A stretch of DNA of 8,381 bases from JAQBDA01 sp041301185 (GCA_041301185.1 JBFYSV010000223.1:1-8381), one strand, 5' to 3'. Counted from the stretch's first letter, positions 1 to 7,199 are shown. The notes: a model not told the origin generated them from the sequence alone. A program made the numbers and translations.

Positions 1-1
1 T

Positions 2-1354
2 GTGTTCAGGCGAGCAGAGGATATCTATGCTCCTGAGGTGCGAGTACGCATCTGGGTGCGCCCTGTTGCGGCTTACGATAGTGGCTGGGTCCCTCTGGCG
101 TTAGATACCTCCCAGGCCCTCCTTCACAACCTGGGTGGCGATCCTGACAATTACGTAGTGGATATGCAATTTCGCGCTGCAACCGTGGATGGAGTCAATC
201 TGCGCTATTACGGCGGCGCTGATTTTGGCGCCAATCCTGCCCCGGGTCACCTAGCTGATGATCGGGTAGGAGCTTACTGGCGTAGCCTGGACGATGCCAG
301 CATCACTGTGTACCGCCGCCCGGAAGACACCTATGCTGAAGAGGTACGCGTGCGCATCTGGCAGTATATCACCACGCCACCGCCAGACTATTGGGTGCCA
401 GAAGCGCCAGATTACGATAGCGACTGGGTTGCGCTGGAGGCGGGAGCAAGTGCTGTAGAGCTCTCCCACAACCTGGGTGGCGACCCGGACGATTACCTGG
501 TGGATACCCAATATCGCTCCCCTGATGAGAATGGGATAAACCTGCGCTACTATGGAGGAGCTGATTTTGGTGTCAACCCTGCTCCGGGGCACCTTGCCGA
601 TGATCGCGTTGGCGCGTATTGGCGCAGCCTGACGGACGTATCAGTGTTTGTCTTCCGCCGGGACGAAGATGACTATGCCCCGGAAATTCGCCTGCGCATC
701 TGGGTTATGCCCTCCCCGGCTTATGATAGCGGCTGGTTCCCCCTGGGGCAGGATGCCGTTCAGACCCTGGTCCATAACCTGGGCAGTAACGTGGACGATT
801 ATCTGGTGGATATGCAGTATCGAAGCGCAGCGGATGGCGTCAACCAGCGCTACTACGGCGGAGCGGATTTTGGCGCTAAGACCATCATTGGCGCAGAAAA
901 TGACCGTGTCGGCGCGTATTGGCGAAGCCTTACCGCCACCAGTATTACCACCTACCGCCGCCCAGAAGATATTTATGCGGAAGAAGTGCGTGTGCGAATC
1001 TGGCGTGTGACTCCCCCCGCTTATGATAGTGGCTGGGTAGGGCTTTCTCCTGACGAGGCCAAGGTTTTGTCTTACAACCTGGGTGGTAGTGCCGAAGGGT
1101 ATCTGGTGGATTTTCTCCAATATGATGGCGGAGAAGCCAACGGCATTAACCAGCGCCACCTGGGCGGTGCAGATTTTGGCAATAACCCGCCTGCTGGCTA
1201 TGTTGCAGATGATCGTGTGGGTGCTTACTGGCGCTCCCTCTCCCCGACCGGGGTTGTCGTCTATCGGCGACCAGAAGATGGTTTTGCCGCATATGTACGC
1301 CTGCGCATCTGGGCGTCTAGGCGTGTATATTTGCCAGGTATTTACAAGCAATAA
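2..1354 (+). CDS. Tandem-repeat protein of unknown function, 5' end outside window
   Basis: I do not recognise a named family. The 450 visible residues are four tandem units of about 100-113 residues plus the tail of an earlier one. Each unit opens with YDSGW or YDSDW, then has HNLG followed by D/G-rich residues and Y-[VL]-VD. It continues with a [RH]-x2-GGADFG turn, a DRVGAYWRSL block and a closing RR-x-ED...VR-[VL]-RIW strand. Alternating aromatic and hydrophobic residues suggest beta-sandwich modules. Short Pro-rich linkers (such as VMPSPA and RVTPPA) join them. The GTG at position 2 is not the real start: the first residues (VFRRAEDIYAPEVRVRIW) match the end of a unit, so the gene continues upstream. 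The protein ends RVYLPGIYKQ just after the last unit. No catalytic motif or membrane segment is visible, and the signal peptide, if any, lies outside the window. Extracellular location is inferred from the modular design and from the secreted neighbour starting 88 bases downstream. Confidence 0.85.
   Translation: MFRRAEDIYAPEVRVRIWVRPVAAYDSGWVPLALDTSQALLHNLGGDPDNYVVDMQFRAATVDGVNLRYYGGADFGANPAPGHLADDRVGAYWRSLDDASITVYRRPEDTYAEEVRVRIWQYITTPPPDYWVPEAPDYDSDWVALEAGASAVELSHNLGGDPDDYLVDTQYRSPDENGINLRYYGGADFGVNPAPGHLADDRVGAYWRSLTDVSVFVFRRDEDDYAPEIRLRIWVMPSPAYDSGWFPLGQDAVQTLVHNLGSNVDDYLVDMQYRSAADGVNQRYYGGADFGAKTIIGAENDRVGAYWRSLTATSITTYRRPEDIYAEEVRVRIWRVTPPAYDSGWVGLSPDEAKVLSYNLGGSAEGYLVDFLQYDGGEANGINQRHLGGADFGNNPPAGYVADDRVGAYWRSLSPTGVVVYRRPEDGFAAYVRLRIWASRRVYLPGIYKQ
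74..412 (+). repeat. Protein repeat unit 1 (YDSGW to RIW, plus long Pro-rich linker)
   Basis: This is the first complete unit, 113 codons including its linker. It contains HNLGGDPDNYVVD, YYGGADFG, DDRVGAYWRSL and YRRPEDTYAEEVRVRIW. The linker after it is the longest of the four (about 17 residues, rich in Pro, Tyr and Thr). Confidence 0.85.
413..721 (+). repeat. Protein repeat unit 2
   Basis: This unit of 103 codons opens with YDSDW. It contains HNLGGDPDDYLVD, YYGGADFG, DDRVGAYWRSL and FRRDEDDYAPEIRLRIW. Its central 29 codons encode nearly the same peptide as unit 1 but differ at many third positions. The linker is VMPSPA. Confidence 0.85.
722..1021 (+). repeat. Protein repeat unit 3
   Basis: This unit of 100 codons opens with YDSGW. 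It contains HNLGSNVDDYLVD, YYGGADFG, DRVGAYWRSL and YRRPEDIYAEEVRVRIW. It differs from the others in the loop after GGADFG, where AKTIIGAEN replaces the NPAPGHLAD-type sequence. The linker is RVTPPA. Confidence 0.85.
1022..1312 (+). repeat. Protein repeat unit 4, terminal and most diverged
   Basis: The last unit opens with YDSGW and keeps NLGG, GGADFG, DDRVGAYWRSL and YRRPED. It has YNLGG instead of HNLGG, and RHLGGADFG instead of RYYGGADFG. It ends with VRLRIW at about position 1312, and the 13-residue tail of the protein follows. Confidence 0.8.
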
Positions 1355-1427
1355 GATGTTGCGCTGTTCAGGAGAGTAATCCCCCGCATGGCGTAGCCTC
1401 TGAAATGGTCAGTTACTGCTCGATAGC

Positions 1428-1433
1428 AAAGGA
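1428..1433 (+). promoter_or_regulatory. Ribosome binding site for the 1426-residue protein
   Basis: AAAGGA lies 9 bases before the ATG at 1443 and is a moderate Shine-Dalgarno match, which supports that start. I see no convincing -35/-10 pair or terminator in the 88-base gap between the two plus-strand genes, so read-through from the upstream gene is plausible. Confidence 0.55.
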
Positions 1434-1442
1434 TGGACCCGT

Positions 1443-4400
1443 ATGAAAACCCGCTTGTTTCACATTCTTTTCCCGGCTGTTTTCCTGGCAACGGTTTCGA
1501 TCCTGCTTTTTCAGGCAGGTGTTGCCAGTGTGCTGCCGCCTGCGCTGCCTGCCTCCCCTGGCGGCTCACAGGCTGTTGGTGATTTTTACGTAGTGCTGAA
1601 TGAAGTCATGCCCAAACCGGCAGAAGGGGAGGCTGCCTGGGTCGAGCTATACATTGGTCAAACCATGCAACGTCTCTTCTTGCCGGCAATCCTGCAGGCT
1701 TCAACAGGTACATCCGCAATGGATTTCCAGGCGGCGCAGTATTCAGAGCCGGCAAGTACCTCTCCGCAAGGCGTTCTTGGGATAGATTTGCGCGCCTGGC
1801 AGGTCAGTAATGAGACGGGACAGCACTACACCTTGCCAGACGCCCTGTCGGATGTTCCCCGGGATGTGTACATCTTGATTTTATTTGATGGTACCGGCCC
1901 GGCAAACAACGATTACGATGCTACAGATGACAAGATTGTGCTGCATACTCCCGCTGGTCTGGGGGACATCTTCAGCGATGAATCCGGTCAGGTGGGTCTC
2001 TACCGATCTGGGGCGCAGGACGCAGACCATATCGTCGATTTCCTCGCCTGGGGCGGTTTCTCGGAGGTTGCTGGCGCCAATGCCGTAGCGGCTGGGGTCT
2101 GGGGTCCCGGGCAGGCAGCCAGCTTTGAAAGTGGGCTGGGCGATATCAGCCTGGAAGATCTGCTGGAGCCCGAAGAATCGCTTGGGCGGTACCCCGGGGC
2201 AGACGGGTTTGGGGCGGAAAACTGGGCTAACTACCCGTCAGCCAACCTTACCCCGGGCAGCGCCAATCCCGTCCAACCGGTGCTCTATGTGACCCCGGAG
2301 GATGGTGCCAGGGTGGAAACTGCTACCCTCTCTCTGGCATGGCGGCAGGCCAGCGGCGCTACCGGCTACCAGTTTCAGCTCGATGATGACGCCGATTTCA
2401 GCAGCGCGTTATTCGATGTACAGATAACCAAGAATTACTACAAGCCCGACCCTGCTCTCGGCGCGGGGAGTTATTCCTGGCGTGTACGCCCCTTACCTGC
2501 CGGTGACTGGACGGCGGCATTTACGATTGATGTAGTAAACTCAGTGCTATCCAACCCTGCCGCTGAAAAAGTGCTGGGCATCCAGAAGATCCGCCAAAAC
2601 AAGGATAGCCGCCTGCTCGGATTGGACGGCGCTCCAGAAGGCGATTCCACCACCGATTTGCCAGAGAACGCCTGGGATGCCCCTGCCCCCTGCGTCACCC
2701 CGCCGTGTGTCGATGACACTAAATACATGCACGGCAATATGTACTGCGTGCGCGCTTCCATTCGCATGATGGCCAGTTACTATGGTGGCAGTCTGACCAT
2801 GGACCGCATCAGCTACTATATCATCCAGGAGTGGAGCGCTAACACAAACCCAGGCACGAATGATTCCAACCCGGATAACGACCTGGGCTTTGACCGTGGC
2901 ATGTATTATCCCGACGAAGAAGATGAGGGAATCTCCTGGGCATTAAATACCACCATCACCACCCCGGGGGGCAAACCAGCCTTCTCCGACATCAAAACCT
3001 GGATCGATGACGACCGGCCGATCATGTTCCGCCGCCCCGGGCACATGATGGTAATCGATGGTTACCGGGACGATGCCACCGGGCAGTTCGTCCACGTGCT
3101 TGATCCCGATCAGCCGCCTGATCTGGAGCGCTGGCAAGATTACAGCACCCAGACCATCTCTGGATACTGGGTTGGCCCCGCCAGCGGGACAGCCCGTTCT
3201 GACGAACCTGCGGTATCTACGGATAGCGATAATGACGGGATCATGGATTTTGACGAAGCGCAGCGCTTTTTCACCGATCCTTATGATGCCGATAGCGATG
3301 AGGACTGGGTGCCGGATAAGAAGGACATGCGAGAATATGTCTTCAACAGCGCCGGTGACTACAACCATCGCGGCTCTGACTGGGATAGTGATGGAATCCG
3401 TAAAGAGTTAGATCCAGATAACGACGATGACCTTTCCCCGGATGGTTGTGAGGATACCAACTACAACGGTAAATACGAATCTGTACTGGGCGAGACGGAC
3501 AACTTCAACGCCGGGGGCAATCAAGCCTGCGTGCCGATTTTTAACATCCTATATCCGTTGCACGCCAATCCGACGAATGCCGGGGATCACACCGCTCCCG
3601 ATAAAATACTGGCGCAGGTCAGTACTGCAGTTCCGGCAGGCTGGTCGCTTGCTCTCACCCCTGGCGATTTTACTGTCGAGATTGGCGGTACAGCGGGTAG
3701 CGTGCTGGCGATTTATCCATCGGCAGACACTCACTTCCTGGTGATCGACCCGCCCACCCAACCGGCGGCAGATTACTACGATCTGAGCGTCACTCTGTCT
3801 GGCAGCGGCGCAGATACCGAATCGGATGCGGTCTTTTATCTGCCTAAATCGCCGAATGACGAAGTGATCGTTTTAGACCGCTCGGGCAGCATGCTTGCCG
3901 ATGACAAGATAGACGCGGCGAAGAATGCTGCCAGCGCTTTTGTGGATTTCCTCAATAATGACGATATGGTTGGCGTAACCAGCTTTGCCAGCAGCACCAG
4001 CACCGATTTCCCGTTGACCACGATTACCCCGGGTTCCACCGTGCGCCAGGATGCGATTGATGCAATCGATGCCCTGGTGGCAAGTGGCACGACCGCTCTG
4101 GGGCAGGGCGTCCAGCAAGGCTACGGCTTGTTGACCGCAGATGGGGAGGCGGATCACGACTGGTCACTAGTGCTGCTCAGCGATGGCTGGGAGAACGTAG
4201 CGCCCTATTGGGCGGATATCGAAGCATCGATTACGGATGCGGTGGTCCACACCGTCGCTCTGGGCGAGGATGCCGATACTGCCTTGTTGCAGAGCATCGC
4301 CGGAGCCAAGCATGGTAACTACTTCTTTGTGGATGTCAACCCCTCTGTATCAGCAGTAAAAGAAATCAGCATGGCTCCGCCTCTTGACCTTGCTCTTACC

Positions 4401-5723
4401 CTGCCCAACCGCCTGGCTGATGCCTATCTATCCATCGGCGAGATCACCCATGGCTACCAGCGGCTTACCGAGCAGGTAGGTTCGGCTCAAGAGCCCAGGA
4501 TTGTCATCCTTAGCGTGGAGATTCCCCCAGACCTTCCTATGGCGTTGTTCTCCTTGAACTGGGATAACATCTACGGTGATATGGAGATGGCGCTCGAAGA
4601 TCCCACGGGGAAAATCGCTCCCCCAGATGAGGAATATCGCAGCGATACCCATCACCAATTGCGGCTCAACCAGCCTGTCCCCGGGCTGTGGAAGGTTCAT
4701 ATAAATATTTTAAAGCCTGCTGAGGAGTATCACTTTGCTCTCTCCGGCAAGACGGATACCACCTTGATCGCAGCCGTAGGCGGCGACCCGGCGCAGCGCA
4801 CGGTTGGTGTGCCAGTGCCGATCTATGGGGTGTTGACTGATTTGGCGCCTATCGCAAATGCCAATATGACCGCCTTGATCACCGGTCCGGGTGTGTATGG
4901 TCAGCCTGGATTGAAGCAGCTTAGCGGCTCGACGTTGTTACAGCTCTTTGACGATGGCGCCCACGGTGATGGCAAGCCTGACGATGGTCTGTATGCCAAT
5001 ACCTTGAGTGGTGTCTCTGCTCCAGGAGGTTATTCGGTAAAATTGGCAGCAGAGGGGATAAATAACGCTGGTGAGCCCTTCGTGCGCTATGCCAACGCTG
5101 GGTTCAACGTATTGCGCCGGGTAGCTTACGTCTGGAAGGATGATCTGCAAACCCGTCTTGAATATGAGAAGCTGCTCATCGACCATCATCTGGTGTTTCA
5201 GGCAGTCCATATCGACCAGGCTCCCAAGTGGGATTTCACGGTTTATGACCTGATCATCATCAGCCCAGATAGTGGCTACCTGGATGAATGGGGTATCCCG
5301 GCGGCAGTCAGTTCGATTGTCCAGGCTGAGCGCCCCATCCTTGGATTAGGCGAAGGAGGCTATGCTTTCTTTGGGAAATTGAACCTGGGGATCGGCTATC
5401 CTGAGGGCGCTCATGGGGACGGTACTTCCATTGTCTGGGCAAATAGTAGCGATGGCATCTGGAGCACTCCGTATAATATCGCCTTGCCCAAAGAGCCGCT
5501 CCAGTTATACAAAGACACCAGCAATCGGGTTGACATATATGTGCTTGATCAGCCTCCGGGGGTGGAGGTGTTCGGACTTAATGATGCTGAACCGGGGGAA
5601 TATGCCAACCTGTTAATGGAGAGCGGCTGGTTTATGTTGTGGGGCTTCGATGATGCCCCCTCAGCAATGACCGAAACGGGCCTGCACCTGTTTGTCAACA
5701 CTGTATTGCGAACGATGCAATAA
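1443..5723 (+). CDS. Secreted multidomain protein: LTD, Fn3-like, C39-like peptidase, Ca loops, vWA, GATase-like
   Basis: This is a complete 1426-residue, Asp-rich protein. Residues 1-28 form a signal peptide (hydrophobic 7-23). Residues 48-206 resemble a lamin tail domain (LNEVMPKP at 52-59, VSNETGQHYTLP later) with an insertion carrying RLFLPAIL (77-84). Residues 280-365 look Fn3-like (YSWRVRPLP). Residues 425-580 resemble a C39/papain-like peptidase with Cys435 (MYCVRAS), His534 (GHMMVIDGY) and Asp554 (HVLDPDQP). Residues 593-680 hold thrombospondin-3-like calcium loops (DSDNDG, DWDSDG). Residues 806-970 are a vWA domain with MIDAS DRSGS (812-816), Thr883 and Asp914 (LLSDG). Beta-rich modules follow, including an Asp-rich loop at 1169-1186. 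Residues 1225-1426 resemble a class I glutamine-amidotransferase fold with Gly1303 where the nucleophilic Cys should be. I infer a calcium-stabilised extracellular protein combining possible proteolysis with vWA-type binding. Its substrate and partners are unknown. The start is supported by the signal peptide and by AAAGGA upstream. No sortase motif or C-terminal membrane segment is seen. Confidence 0.9.
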   Translation: MKTRLFHILFPAVFLATVSILLFQAGVASVLPPALPASPGGSQAVGDFYVVLNEVMPKPAEGEAAWVELYIGQTMQRLFLPAILQASTGTSAMDFQAAQYSEPASTSPQGVLGIDLRAWQVSNETGQHYTLPDALSDVPRDVYILILFDGTGPANNDYDATDDKIVLHTPAGLGDIFSDESGQVGLYRSGAQDADHIVDFLAWGGFSEVAGANAVAAGVWGPGQAASFESGLGDISLEDLLEPEESLGRYPGADGFGAENWANYPSANLTPGSANPVQPVLYVTPEDGARVETATLSLAWRQASGATGYQFQLDDDADFSSALFDVQITKNYYKPDPALGAGSYSWRVRPLPAGDWTAAFTIDVVNSVLSNPAAEKVLGIQKIRQNKDSRLLGLDGAPEGDSTTDLPENAWDAPAPCVTPPCVDDTKYMHGNMYCVRASIRMMASYYGGSLTMDRISYYIIQEWSANTNPGTNDSNPDNDLGFDRGMYYPDEEDEGISWALNTTITTPGGKPAFSDIKTWIDDDRPIMFRRPGHMMVIDGYRDDATGQFVHVLDPDQPPDLERWQDYSTQTISGYWVGPASGTARSDEPAVSTDSDNDGIMDFDEAQRFFTDPYDADSDEDWVPDKKDMREYVFNSAGDYNHRGSDWDSDGIRKELDPDNDDDLSPDGCEDTNYNGKYESVLGETDNFNAGGNQACVPIFNILYPLHANPTNAGDHTAPDKILAQVSTAVPAGWSLALTPGDFTVEIGGTAGSVLAIYPSADTHFLVIDPPTQPAADYYDLSVTLSGSGADTESDAVFYLPKSPNDEVIVLDRSGSMLADDKIDAAKNAASAFVDFLNNDDMVGVTSFASSTSTDFPLTTITPGSTVRQDAIDAIDALVASGTTALGQGVQQGYGLLTADGEADHDWSLVLLSDGWENVAPYWADIEASITDAVVHTVALGEDADTALLQSIAGAKHGNYFFVDVNPSVSAVKEISMAPPLDLALTLPNRLADAYLSIGEITHGYQRLTEQVGSAQEPRIVILSVEIPPDLPMALFSLNWDNIYGDMEMALEDPTGKIAPPDEEYRSDTHHQLRLNQPVPGLWKVHINILKPAEEYHFALSGKTDTTLIAAVGGDPAQRTVGVPVPIYGVLTDLAPIANANMTALITGPGVYGQPGLKQLSGSTLLQLFDDGAHGDGKPDDGLYANTLSGVSAPGGYSVKLAAEGINNAGEPFVRYANAGFNVLRRVAYVWKDDLQTRLEYEKLLIDHHLVFQAVHIDQAPKWDFTVYDLIIISPDSGYLDEWGIPAAVSSIVQAERPILGLGEGGYAFFGKLNLGIGYPEGAHGDGTSIVWANSSDGIWSTPYNIALPKEPLQLYKDTSNRVDIYVLDQPPGVEVFGLNDAEPGEYANLLMESGWFMLWGFDDAPSAMTETGLHLFVNTVLRTMQ

Positions 5724-5751
5724 TGGGTCTGGCGTCACGAAGTTAAGCATC

Positions 5752-5796
5752 GGTGGGGGTATTTGGGCAGAGAAGATCCACCCGGATACCCCCTCC
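5752..5796 (+). terminator. Strong hairpin after the 1426-residue protein gene, possible terminator
   Basis: GGGGGTATTTGGG (5755-5767) pairs with CCCGGATACCCCC (5781-5793). In plus-strand RNA this gives 13 consecutive pairs, two of them U-G, around a 13-base loop. Beyond a T/T mismatch, G5752-G5753 can also pair with C5795-C5796. It begins about 30 bases after the TAA of the upstream gene and lies between convergent genes, the usual place for a terminator. No U-tract follows, so it is not a textbook intrinsic terminator. It could instead protect the 3' end of the mRNA. Confidence 0.45.
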
Positions 5797-5823
5797 CAAT
5801 CCAGGAGGTGAGTCATCTGGAGA

Positions 5824-5849
5824 GGGGCCAGTTCTCGTTTATTGGCCCC
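5824..5849. terminator. Inverted repeat at the end of the minus-strand gene
   Basis: GGGGCCA (5824-5830) and TGGCCCC (5843-5849) form a perfect 7-bp stem with a 12-base loop. It covers the stop codon of the minus-strand gene and works on either strand. No T-run follows in either direction, so a terminator role is only possible. Confidence 0.3.
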
Positions 5850-7116
5850 CCTGGATGAAATTAATCGCGTACTGGGCGTCCTGGTAAAAGGGGTTTTCCA
5901 CCAGGGCCCGCTGGAAGCTGCTCATTGCCCCGTTCGTATCACCGTTGCGGAAATGCATCCAGCCCTGCCATAGCAAGGCCTCCTCGGAATTGGGCGTGAT
6001 TTGCAAGGCGTACTCAGTGAGCGACTTTAAATCTTCCATGCGCCGGGTGTGGAAGTAGGCGAAGAACGGTCCGAACTGGTAGCGCAGAAAGCGCTGCGGC
6101 AGACCCAGTTCGCGCGCCCGGTCGTAAGCCTGAGCGGCTTCGCGATAGCGCTCAAAGTACACCAGGTTGGTGCCCACGTTGAACCAGGCGTAGGGGTCAT
6201 CCGGGTGTTGCTCGGCGTCTTCCTGGGCAGTCTCAAGGGCGTGCTGGCGGTTGTAGTCAACATCCCAATGGGGTCCCAGGATGTCCTTGACCGTCCCTTC
6301 TTTGTCCGGGGGGTAGAGCAAGATATAGACATAGTTGAAGCTGCGCCAGTACTCGTTCAGCTTCTCGTAGGGAATCTGCTGGTCGGGACCGATATACGAA
6401 TCCTGGGTGGTGAATGTCTGGGTGGCGTCGTCGTAGCCGGTGACCAGGTTATAGTGGGCTGCCCACTGGTCATCGTTGGGCCAGTAATTGGTATTGAGGT
6501 CGAAGCTCTCCTCGATCATCACCGGAATACCGGCAGCAAGCAGCTTCTTGATCGTCTCCAGGTCGCCACCCACCCGGTATAAGGAACTCAGCCAGCCGGC
6601 GCGGTTCTGTGCGTAGTAGTGCAGCTCTTCCACGTTGACATTGCGGTCCTCGGGGTGCGGCTTGAGCACGTCGGAGATATCGTTCTGGTCGCCCTCCCAG
6701 CCGTAATAGCGCAGGTAGAGCGCCAGGGTGGCTGGCCCGCAGTTATTGGCGGCTTGTTTCTCCCAGCGCGGCGGGGTGAGCGATACGGCTCCCGGGATCG
6801 GCGTGGGAGAGGGGGCAGGAGTGGGCGTTGGGCCAGGGGTGGCGGTAGGTCCCTGGGTGGGTGTCGGCGAGGGTTGCAGGCGGGAGATGGTGATCACCTC
6901 CGGCGGCGGCAGGGCGGTGGGCACCTCCCCCACCGGGTTGGCAATGCCGCGCAGGTACGCCAGGGCAAAATCCACTCGCCAGCCCAGGCGGGTATTCACG
7001 GCAGGTACCTGGTAAAGCAGGATAGCAAGAACAGCCACGGCAATTAAAATGCCGGCGGCTACCAGGAGGTTACGGTTCAAGCGGGACACGCGCATAGACG
7101 GGTATTTTATCACCAC
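5839..7116 (-). CDS. Membrane-anchored C39-like cysteine peptidase domain protein with TPR-like C-terminus
   Basis: This protein has 425 residues from a GTG at 7116. An ATG seven codons later (7095) is equally plausible, because neither start has a well-placed ribosome site (GGTGAT lies 13 bases before the ATG). Residues 17-36 are a single hydrophobic segment after basic residues, so it is a signal anchor. Residues 82-108 form a Pro/Thr stalk (PTPTP-type). Residues 113-270 resemble Peptidase_C39_2, with Cys126 in NNCGPATLALYLRYYG, His221 in AAHYNLVTGYDD and Asp239 in TQDSYIG. Gln121 may form the oxyanion hole. The triad is complete, so activity is plausible. Residues about 307-425 look like TPR helices (AWFNVGTNLVYFERYREAA; EEALLWQGWMHFRNGD), probably for protein contacts. 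The catalytic part should lie outside the membrane. The substrate is unknown. The family also includes peptidases of uncertain specificity and possible inactive members. The gene converges on the large secreted protein, which has its own C39-like domain. Confidence 0.88.
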   Translation of the reverse strand: MVIKYPSMRVSRLNRNLLVAAGILIAVAVLAILLYQVPAVNTRLGWRVDFALAYLRGIANPVGEVPTALPPPEVITISRLQPSPTPTQGPTATPGPTPTPAPSPTPIPGAVSLTPPRWEKQAANNCGPATLALYLRYYGWEGDQNDISDVLKPHPEDRNVNVEELHYYAQNRAGWLSSLYRVGGDLETIKKLLAAGIPVMIEESFDLNTNYWPNDDQWAAHYNLVTGYDDATQTFTTQDSYIGPDQQIPYEKLNEYWRSFNYVYILLYPPDKEGTVKDILGPHWDVDYNRQHALETAQEDAEQHPDDPYAWFNVGTNLVYFERYREAAQAYDRARELGLPQRFLRYQFGPFFAYFHTRRMEDLKSLTEYALQITPNSEEALLWQGWMHFRNGDTNGAMSSFQRALVENPFYQDAQYAINFIQGGQ

Positions 7117-7145
7117 TCCCGGGGCGGTTGGCTGATTCTATGCTG

Positions 7146-7174
7146 ATCCTAATTCTAGGGTATTCCTTTATCAA
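7146..7174 (-). promoter_or_regulatory. Candidate sigma-70-type promoter for the minus-strand C39-like gene
   Basis: On the minus strand, TTGATA (7174 to 7169) and TAGGAT (7151 to 7146) are separated by 17 bases, the optimal spacing. The -35 matches the consensus at five of six bases, the -10 at four of six. Transcription would begin near 7139, about 23 bases before the GTG at 7116. The -35 lies inside the region upstream of the plus-strand -10, so the divergent promoters are close together. Confidence 0.45.
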
Positions 7175-7193
7175 ACCCCTCCACCCAATCGGT

Positions 7194-7199
7194 TATAAT
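7194..7199 (+). promoter_or_regulatory. Consensus -10 box for miaB, positioned for a leaderless transcript
   Basis: A perfect TATAAT ends 7 bases before the A of the miaB ATG at 7207. A start point 6-8 bases after the -10 would fall on or next to that A, so the mRNA would have almost no leader. This agrees with the lack of any Shine-Dalgarno sequence before the ATG. The -35 is weak: TTATCA at 7168-7173 gives a 20-base spacer, longer than usual. Confidence 0.6.

Noticed and set aside
2..4. GTG at position 2 as the start of the repeat protein
   Set aside because: The residues that follow are the closing strand of a repeat unit, so the reading frame must extend upstream of the window.
74..1312. 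Direct repeats as a CRISPR array or satellite DNA
   Set aside because: The period is about 300 bases, there are no spacers, and the similarity is at protein level within one open frame.
641..1351. Open frame of 236 codons on the minus strand across the repeat region
   Set aside because: It is the reverse of the repeat gene, so its apparent internal repeats are mirrored from the real units. No start signal or domain supports it.
1355..1442. Separate promoter or small RNA between the repeat gene and the large gene
   Set aside because: I found no convincing -35/-10 pair, inverted repeat or short frame with a ribosome site other than that of the downstream gene.
6049..7047. Plus-strand open frames opposite the C39-TPR gene, including a Gly/Val-rich one
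   Set aside because: Their Gly/Val-rich composition is the antisense of the Pro/Thr stalk and neighbouring codons. The minus-strand gene has a signal anchor, triad and TPR pattern.
1443..7116. A defence, toxin or other previously undescribed multi-gene system
   Set aside because: No nuclease, ATPase, reverse transcriptase, toxin or immunity motif is visible. The domains point to surface or secreted functions, and co-function of the genes is unproven.
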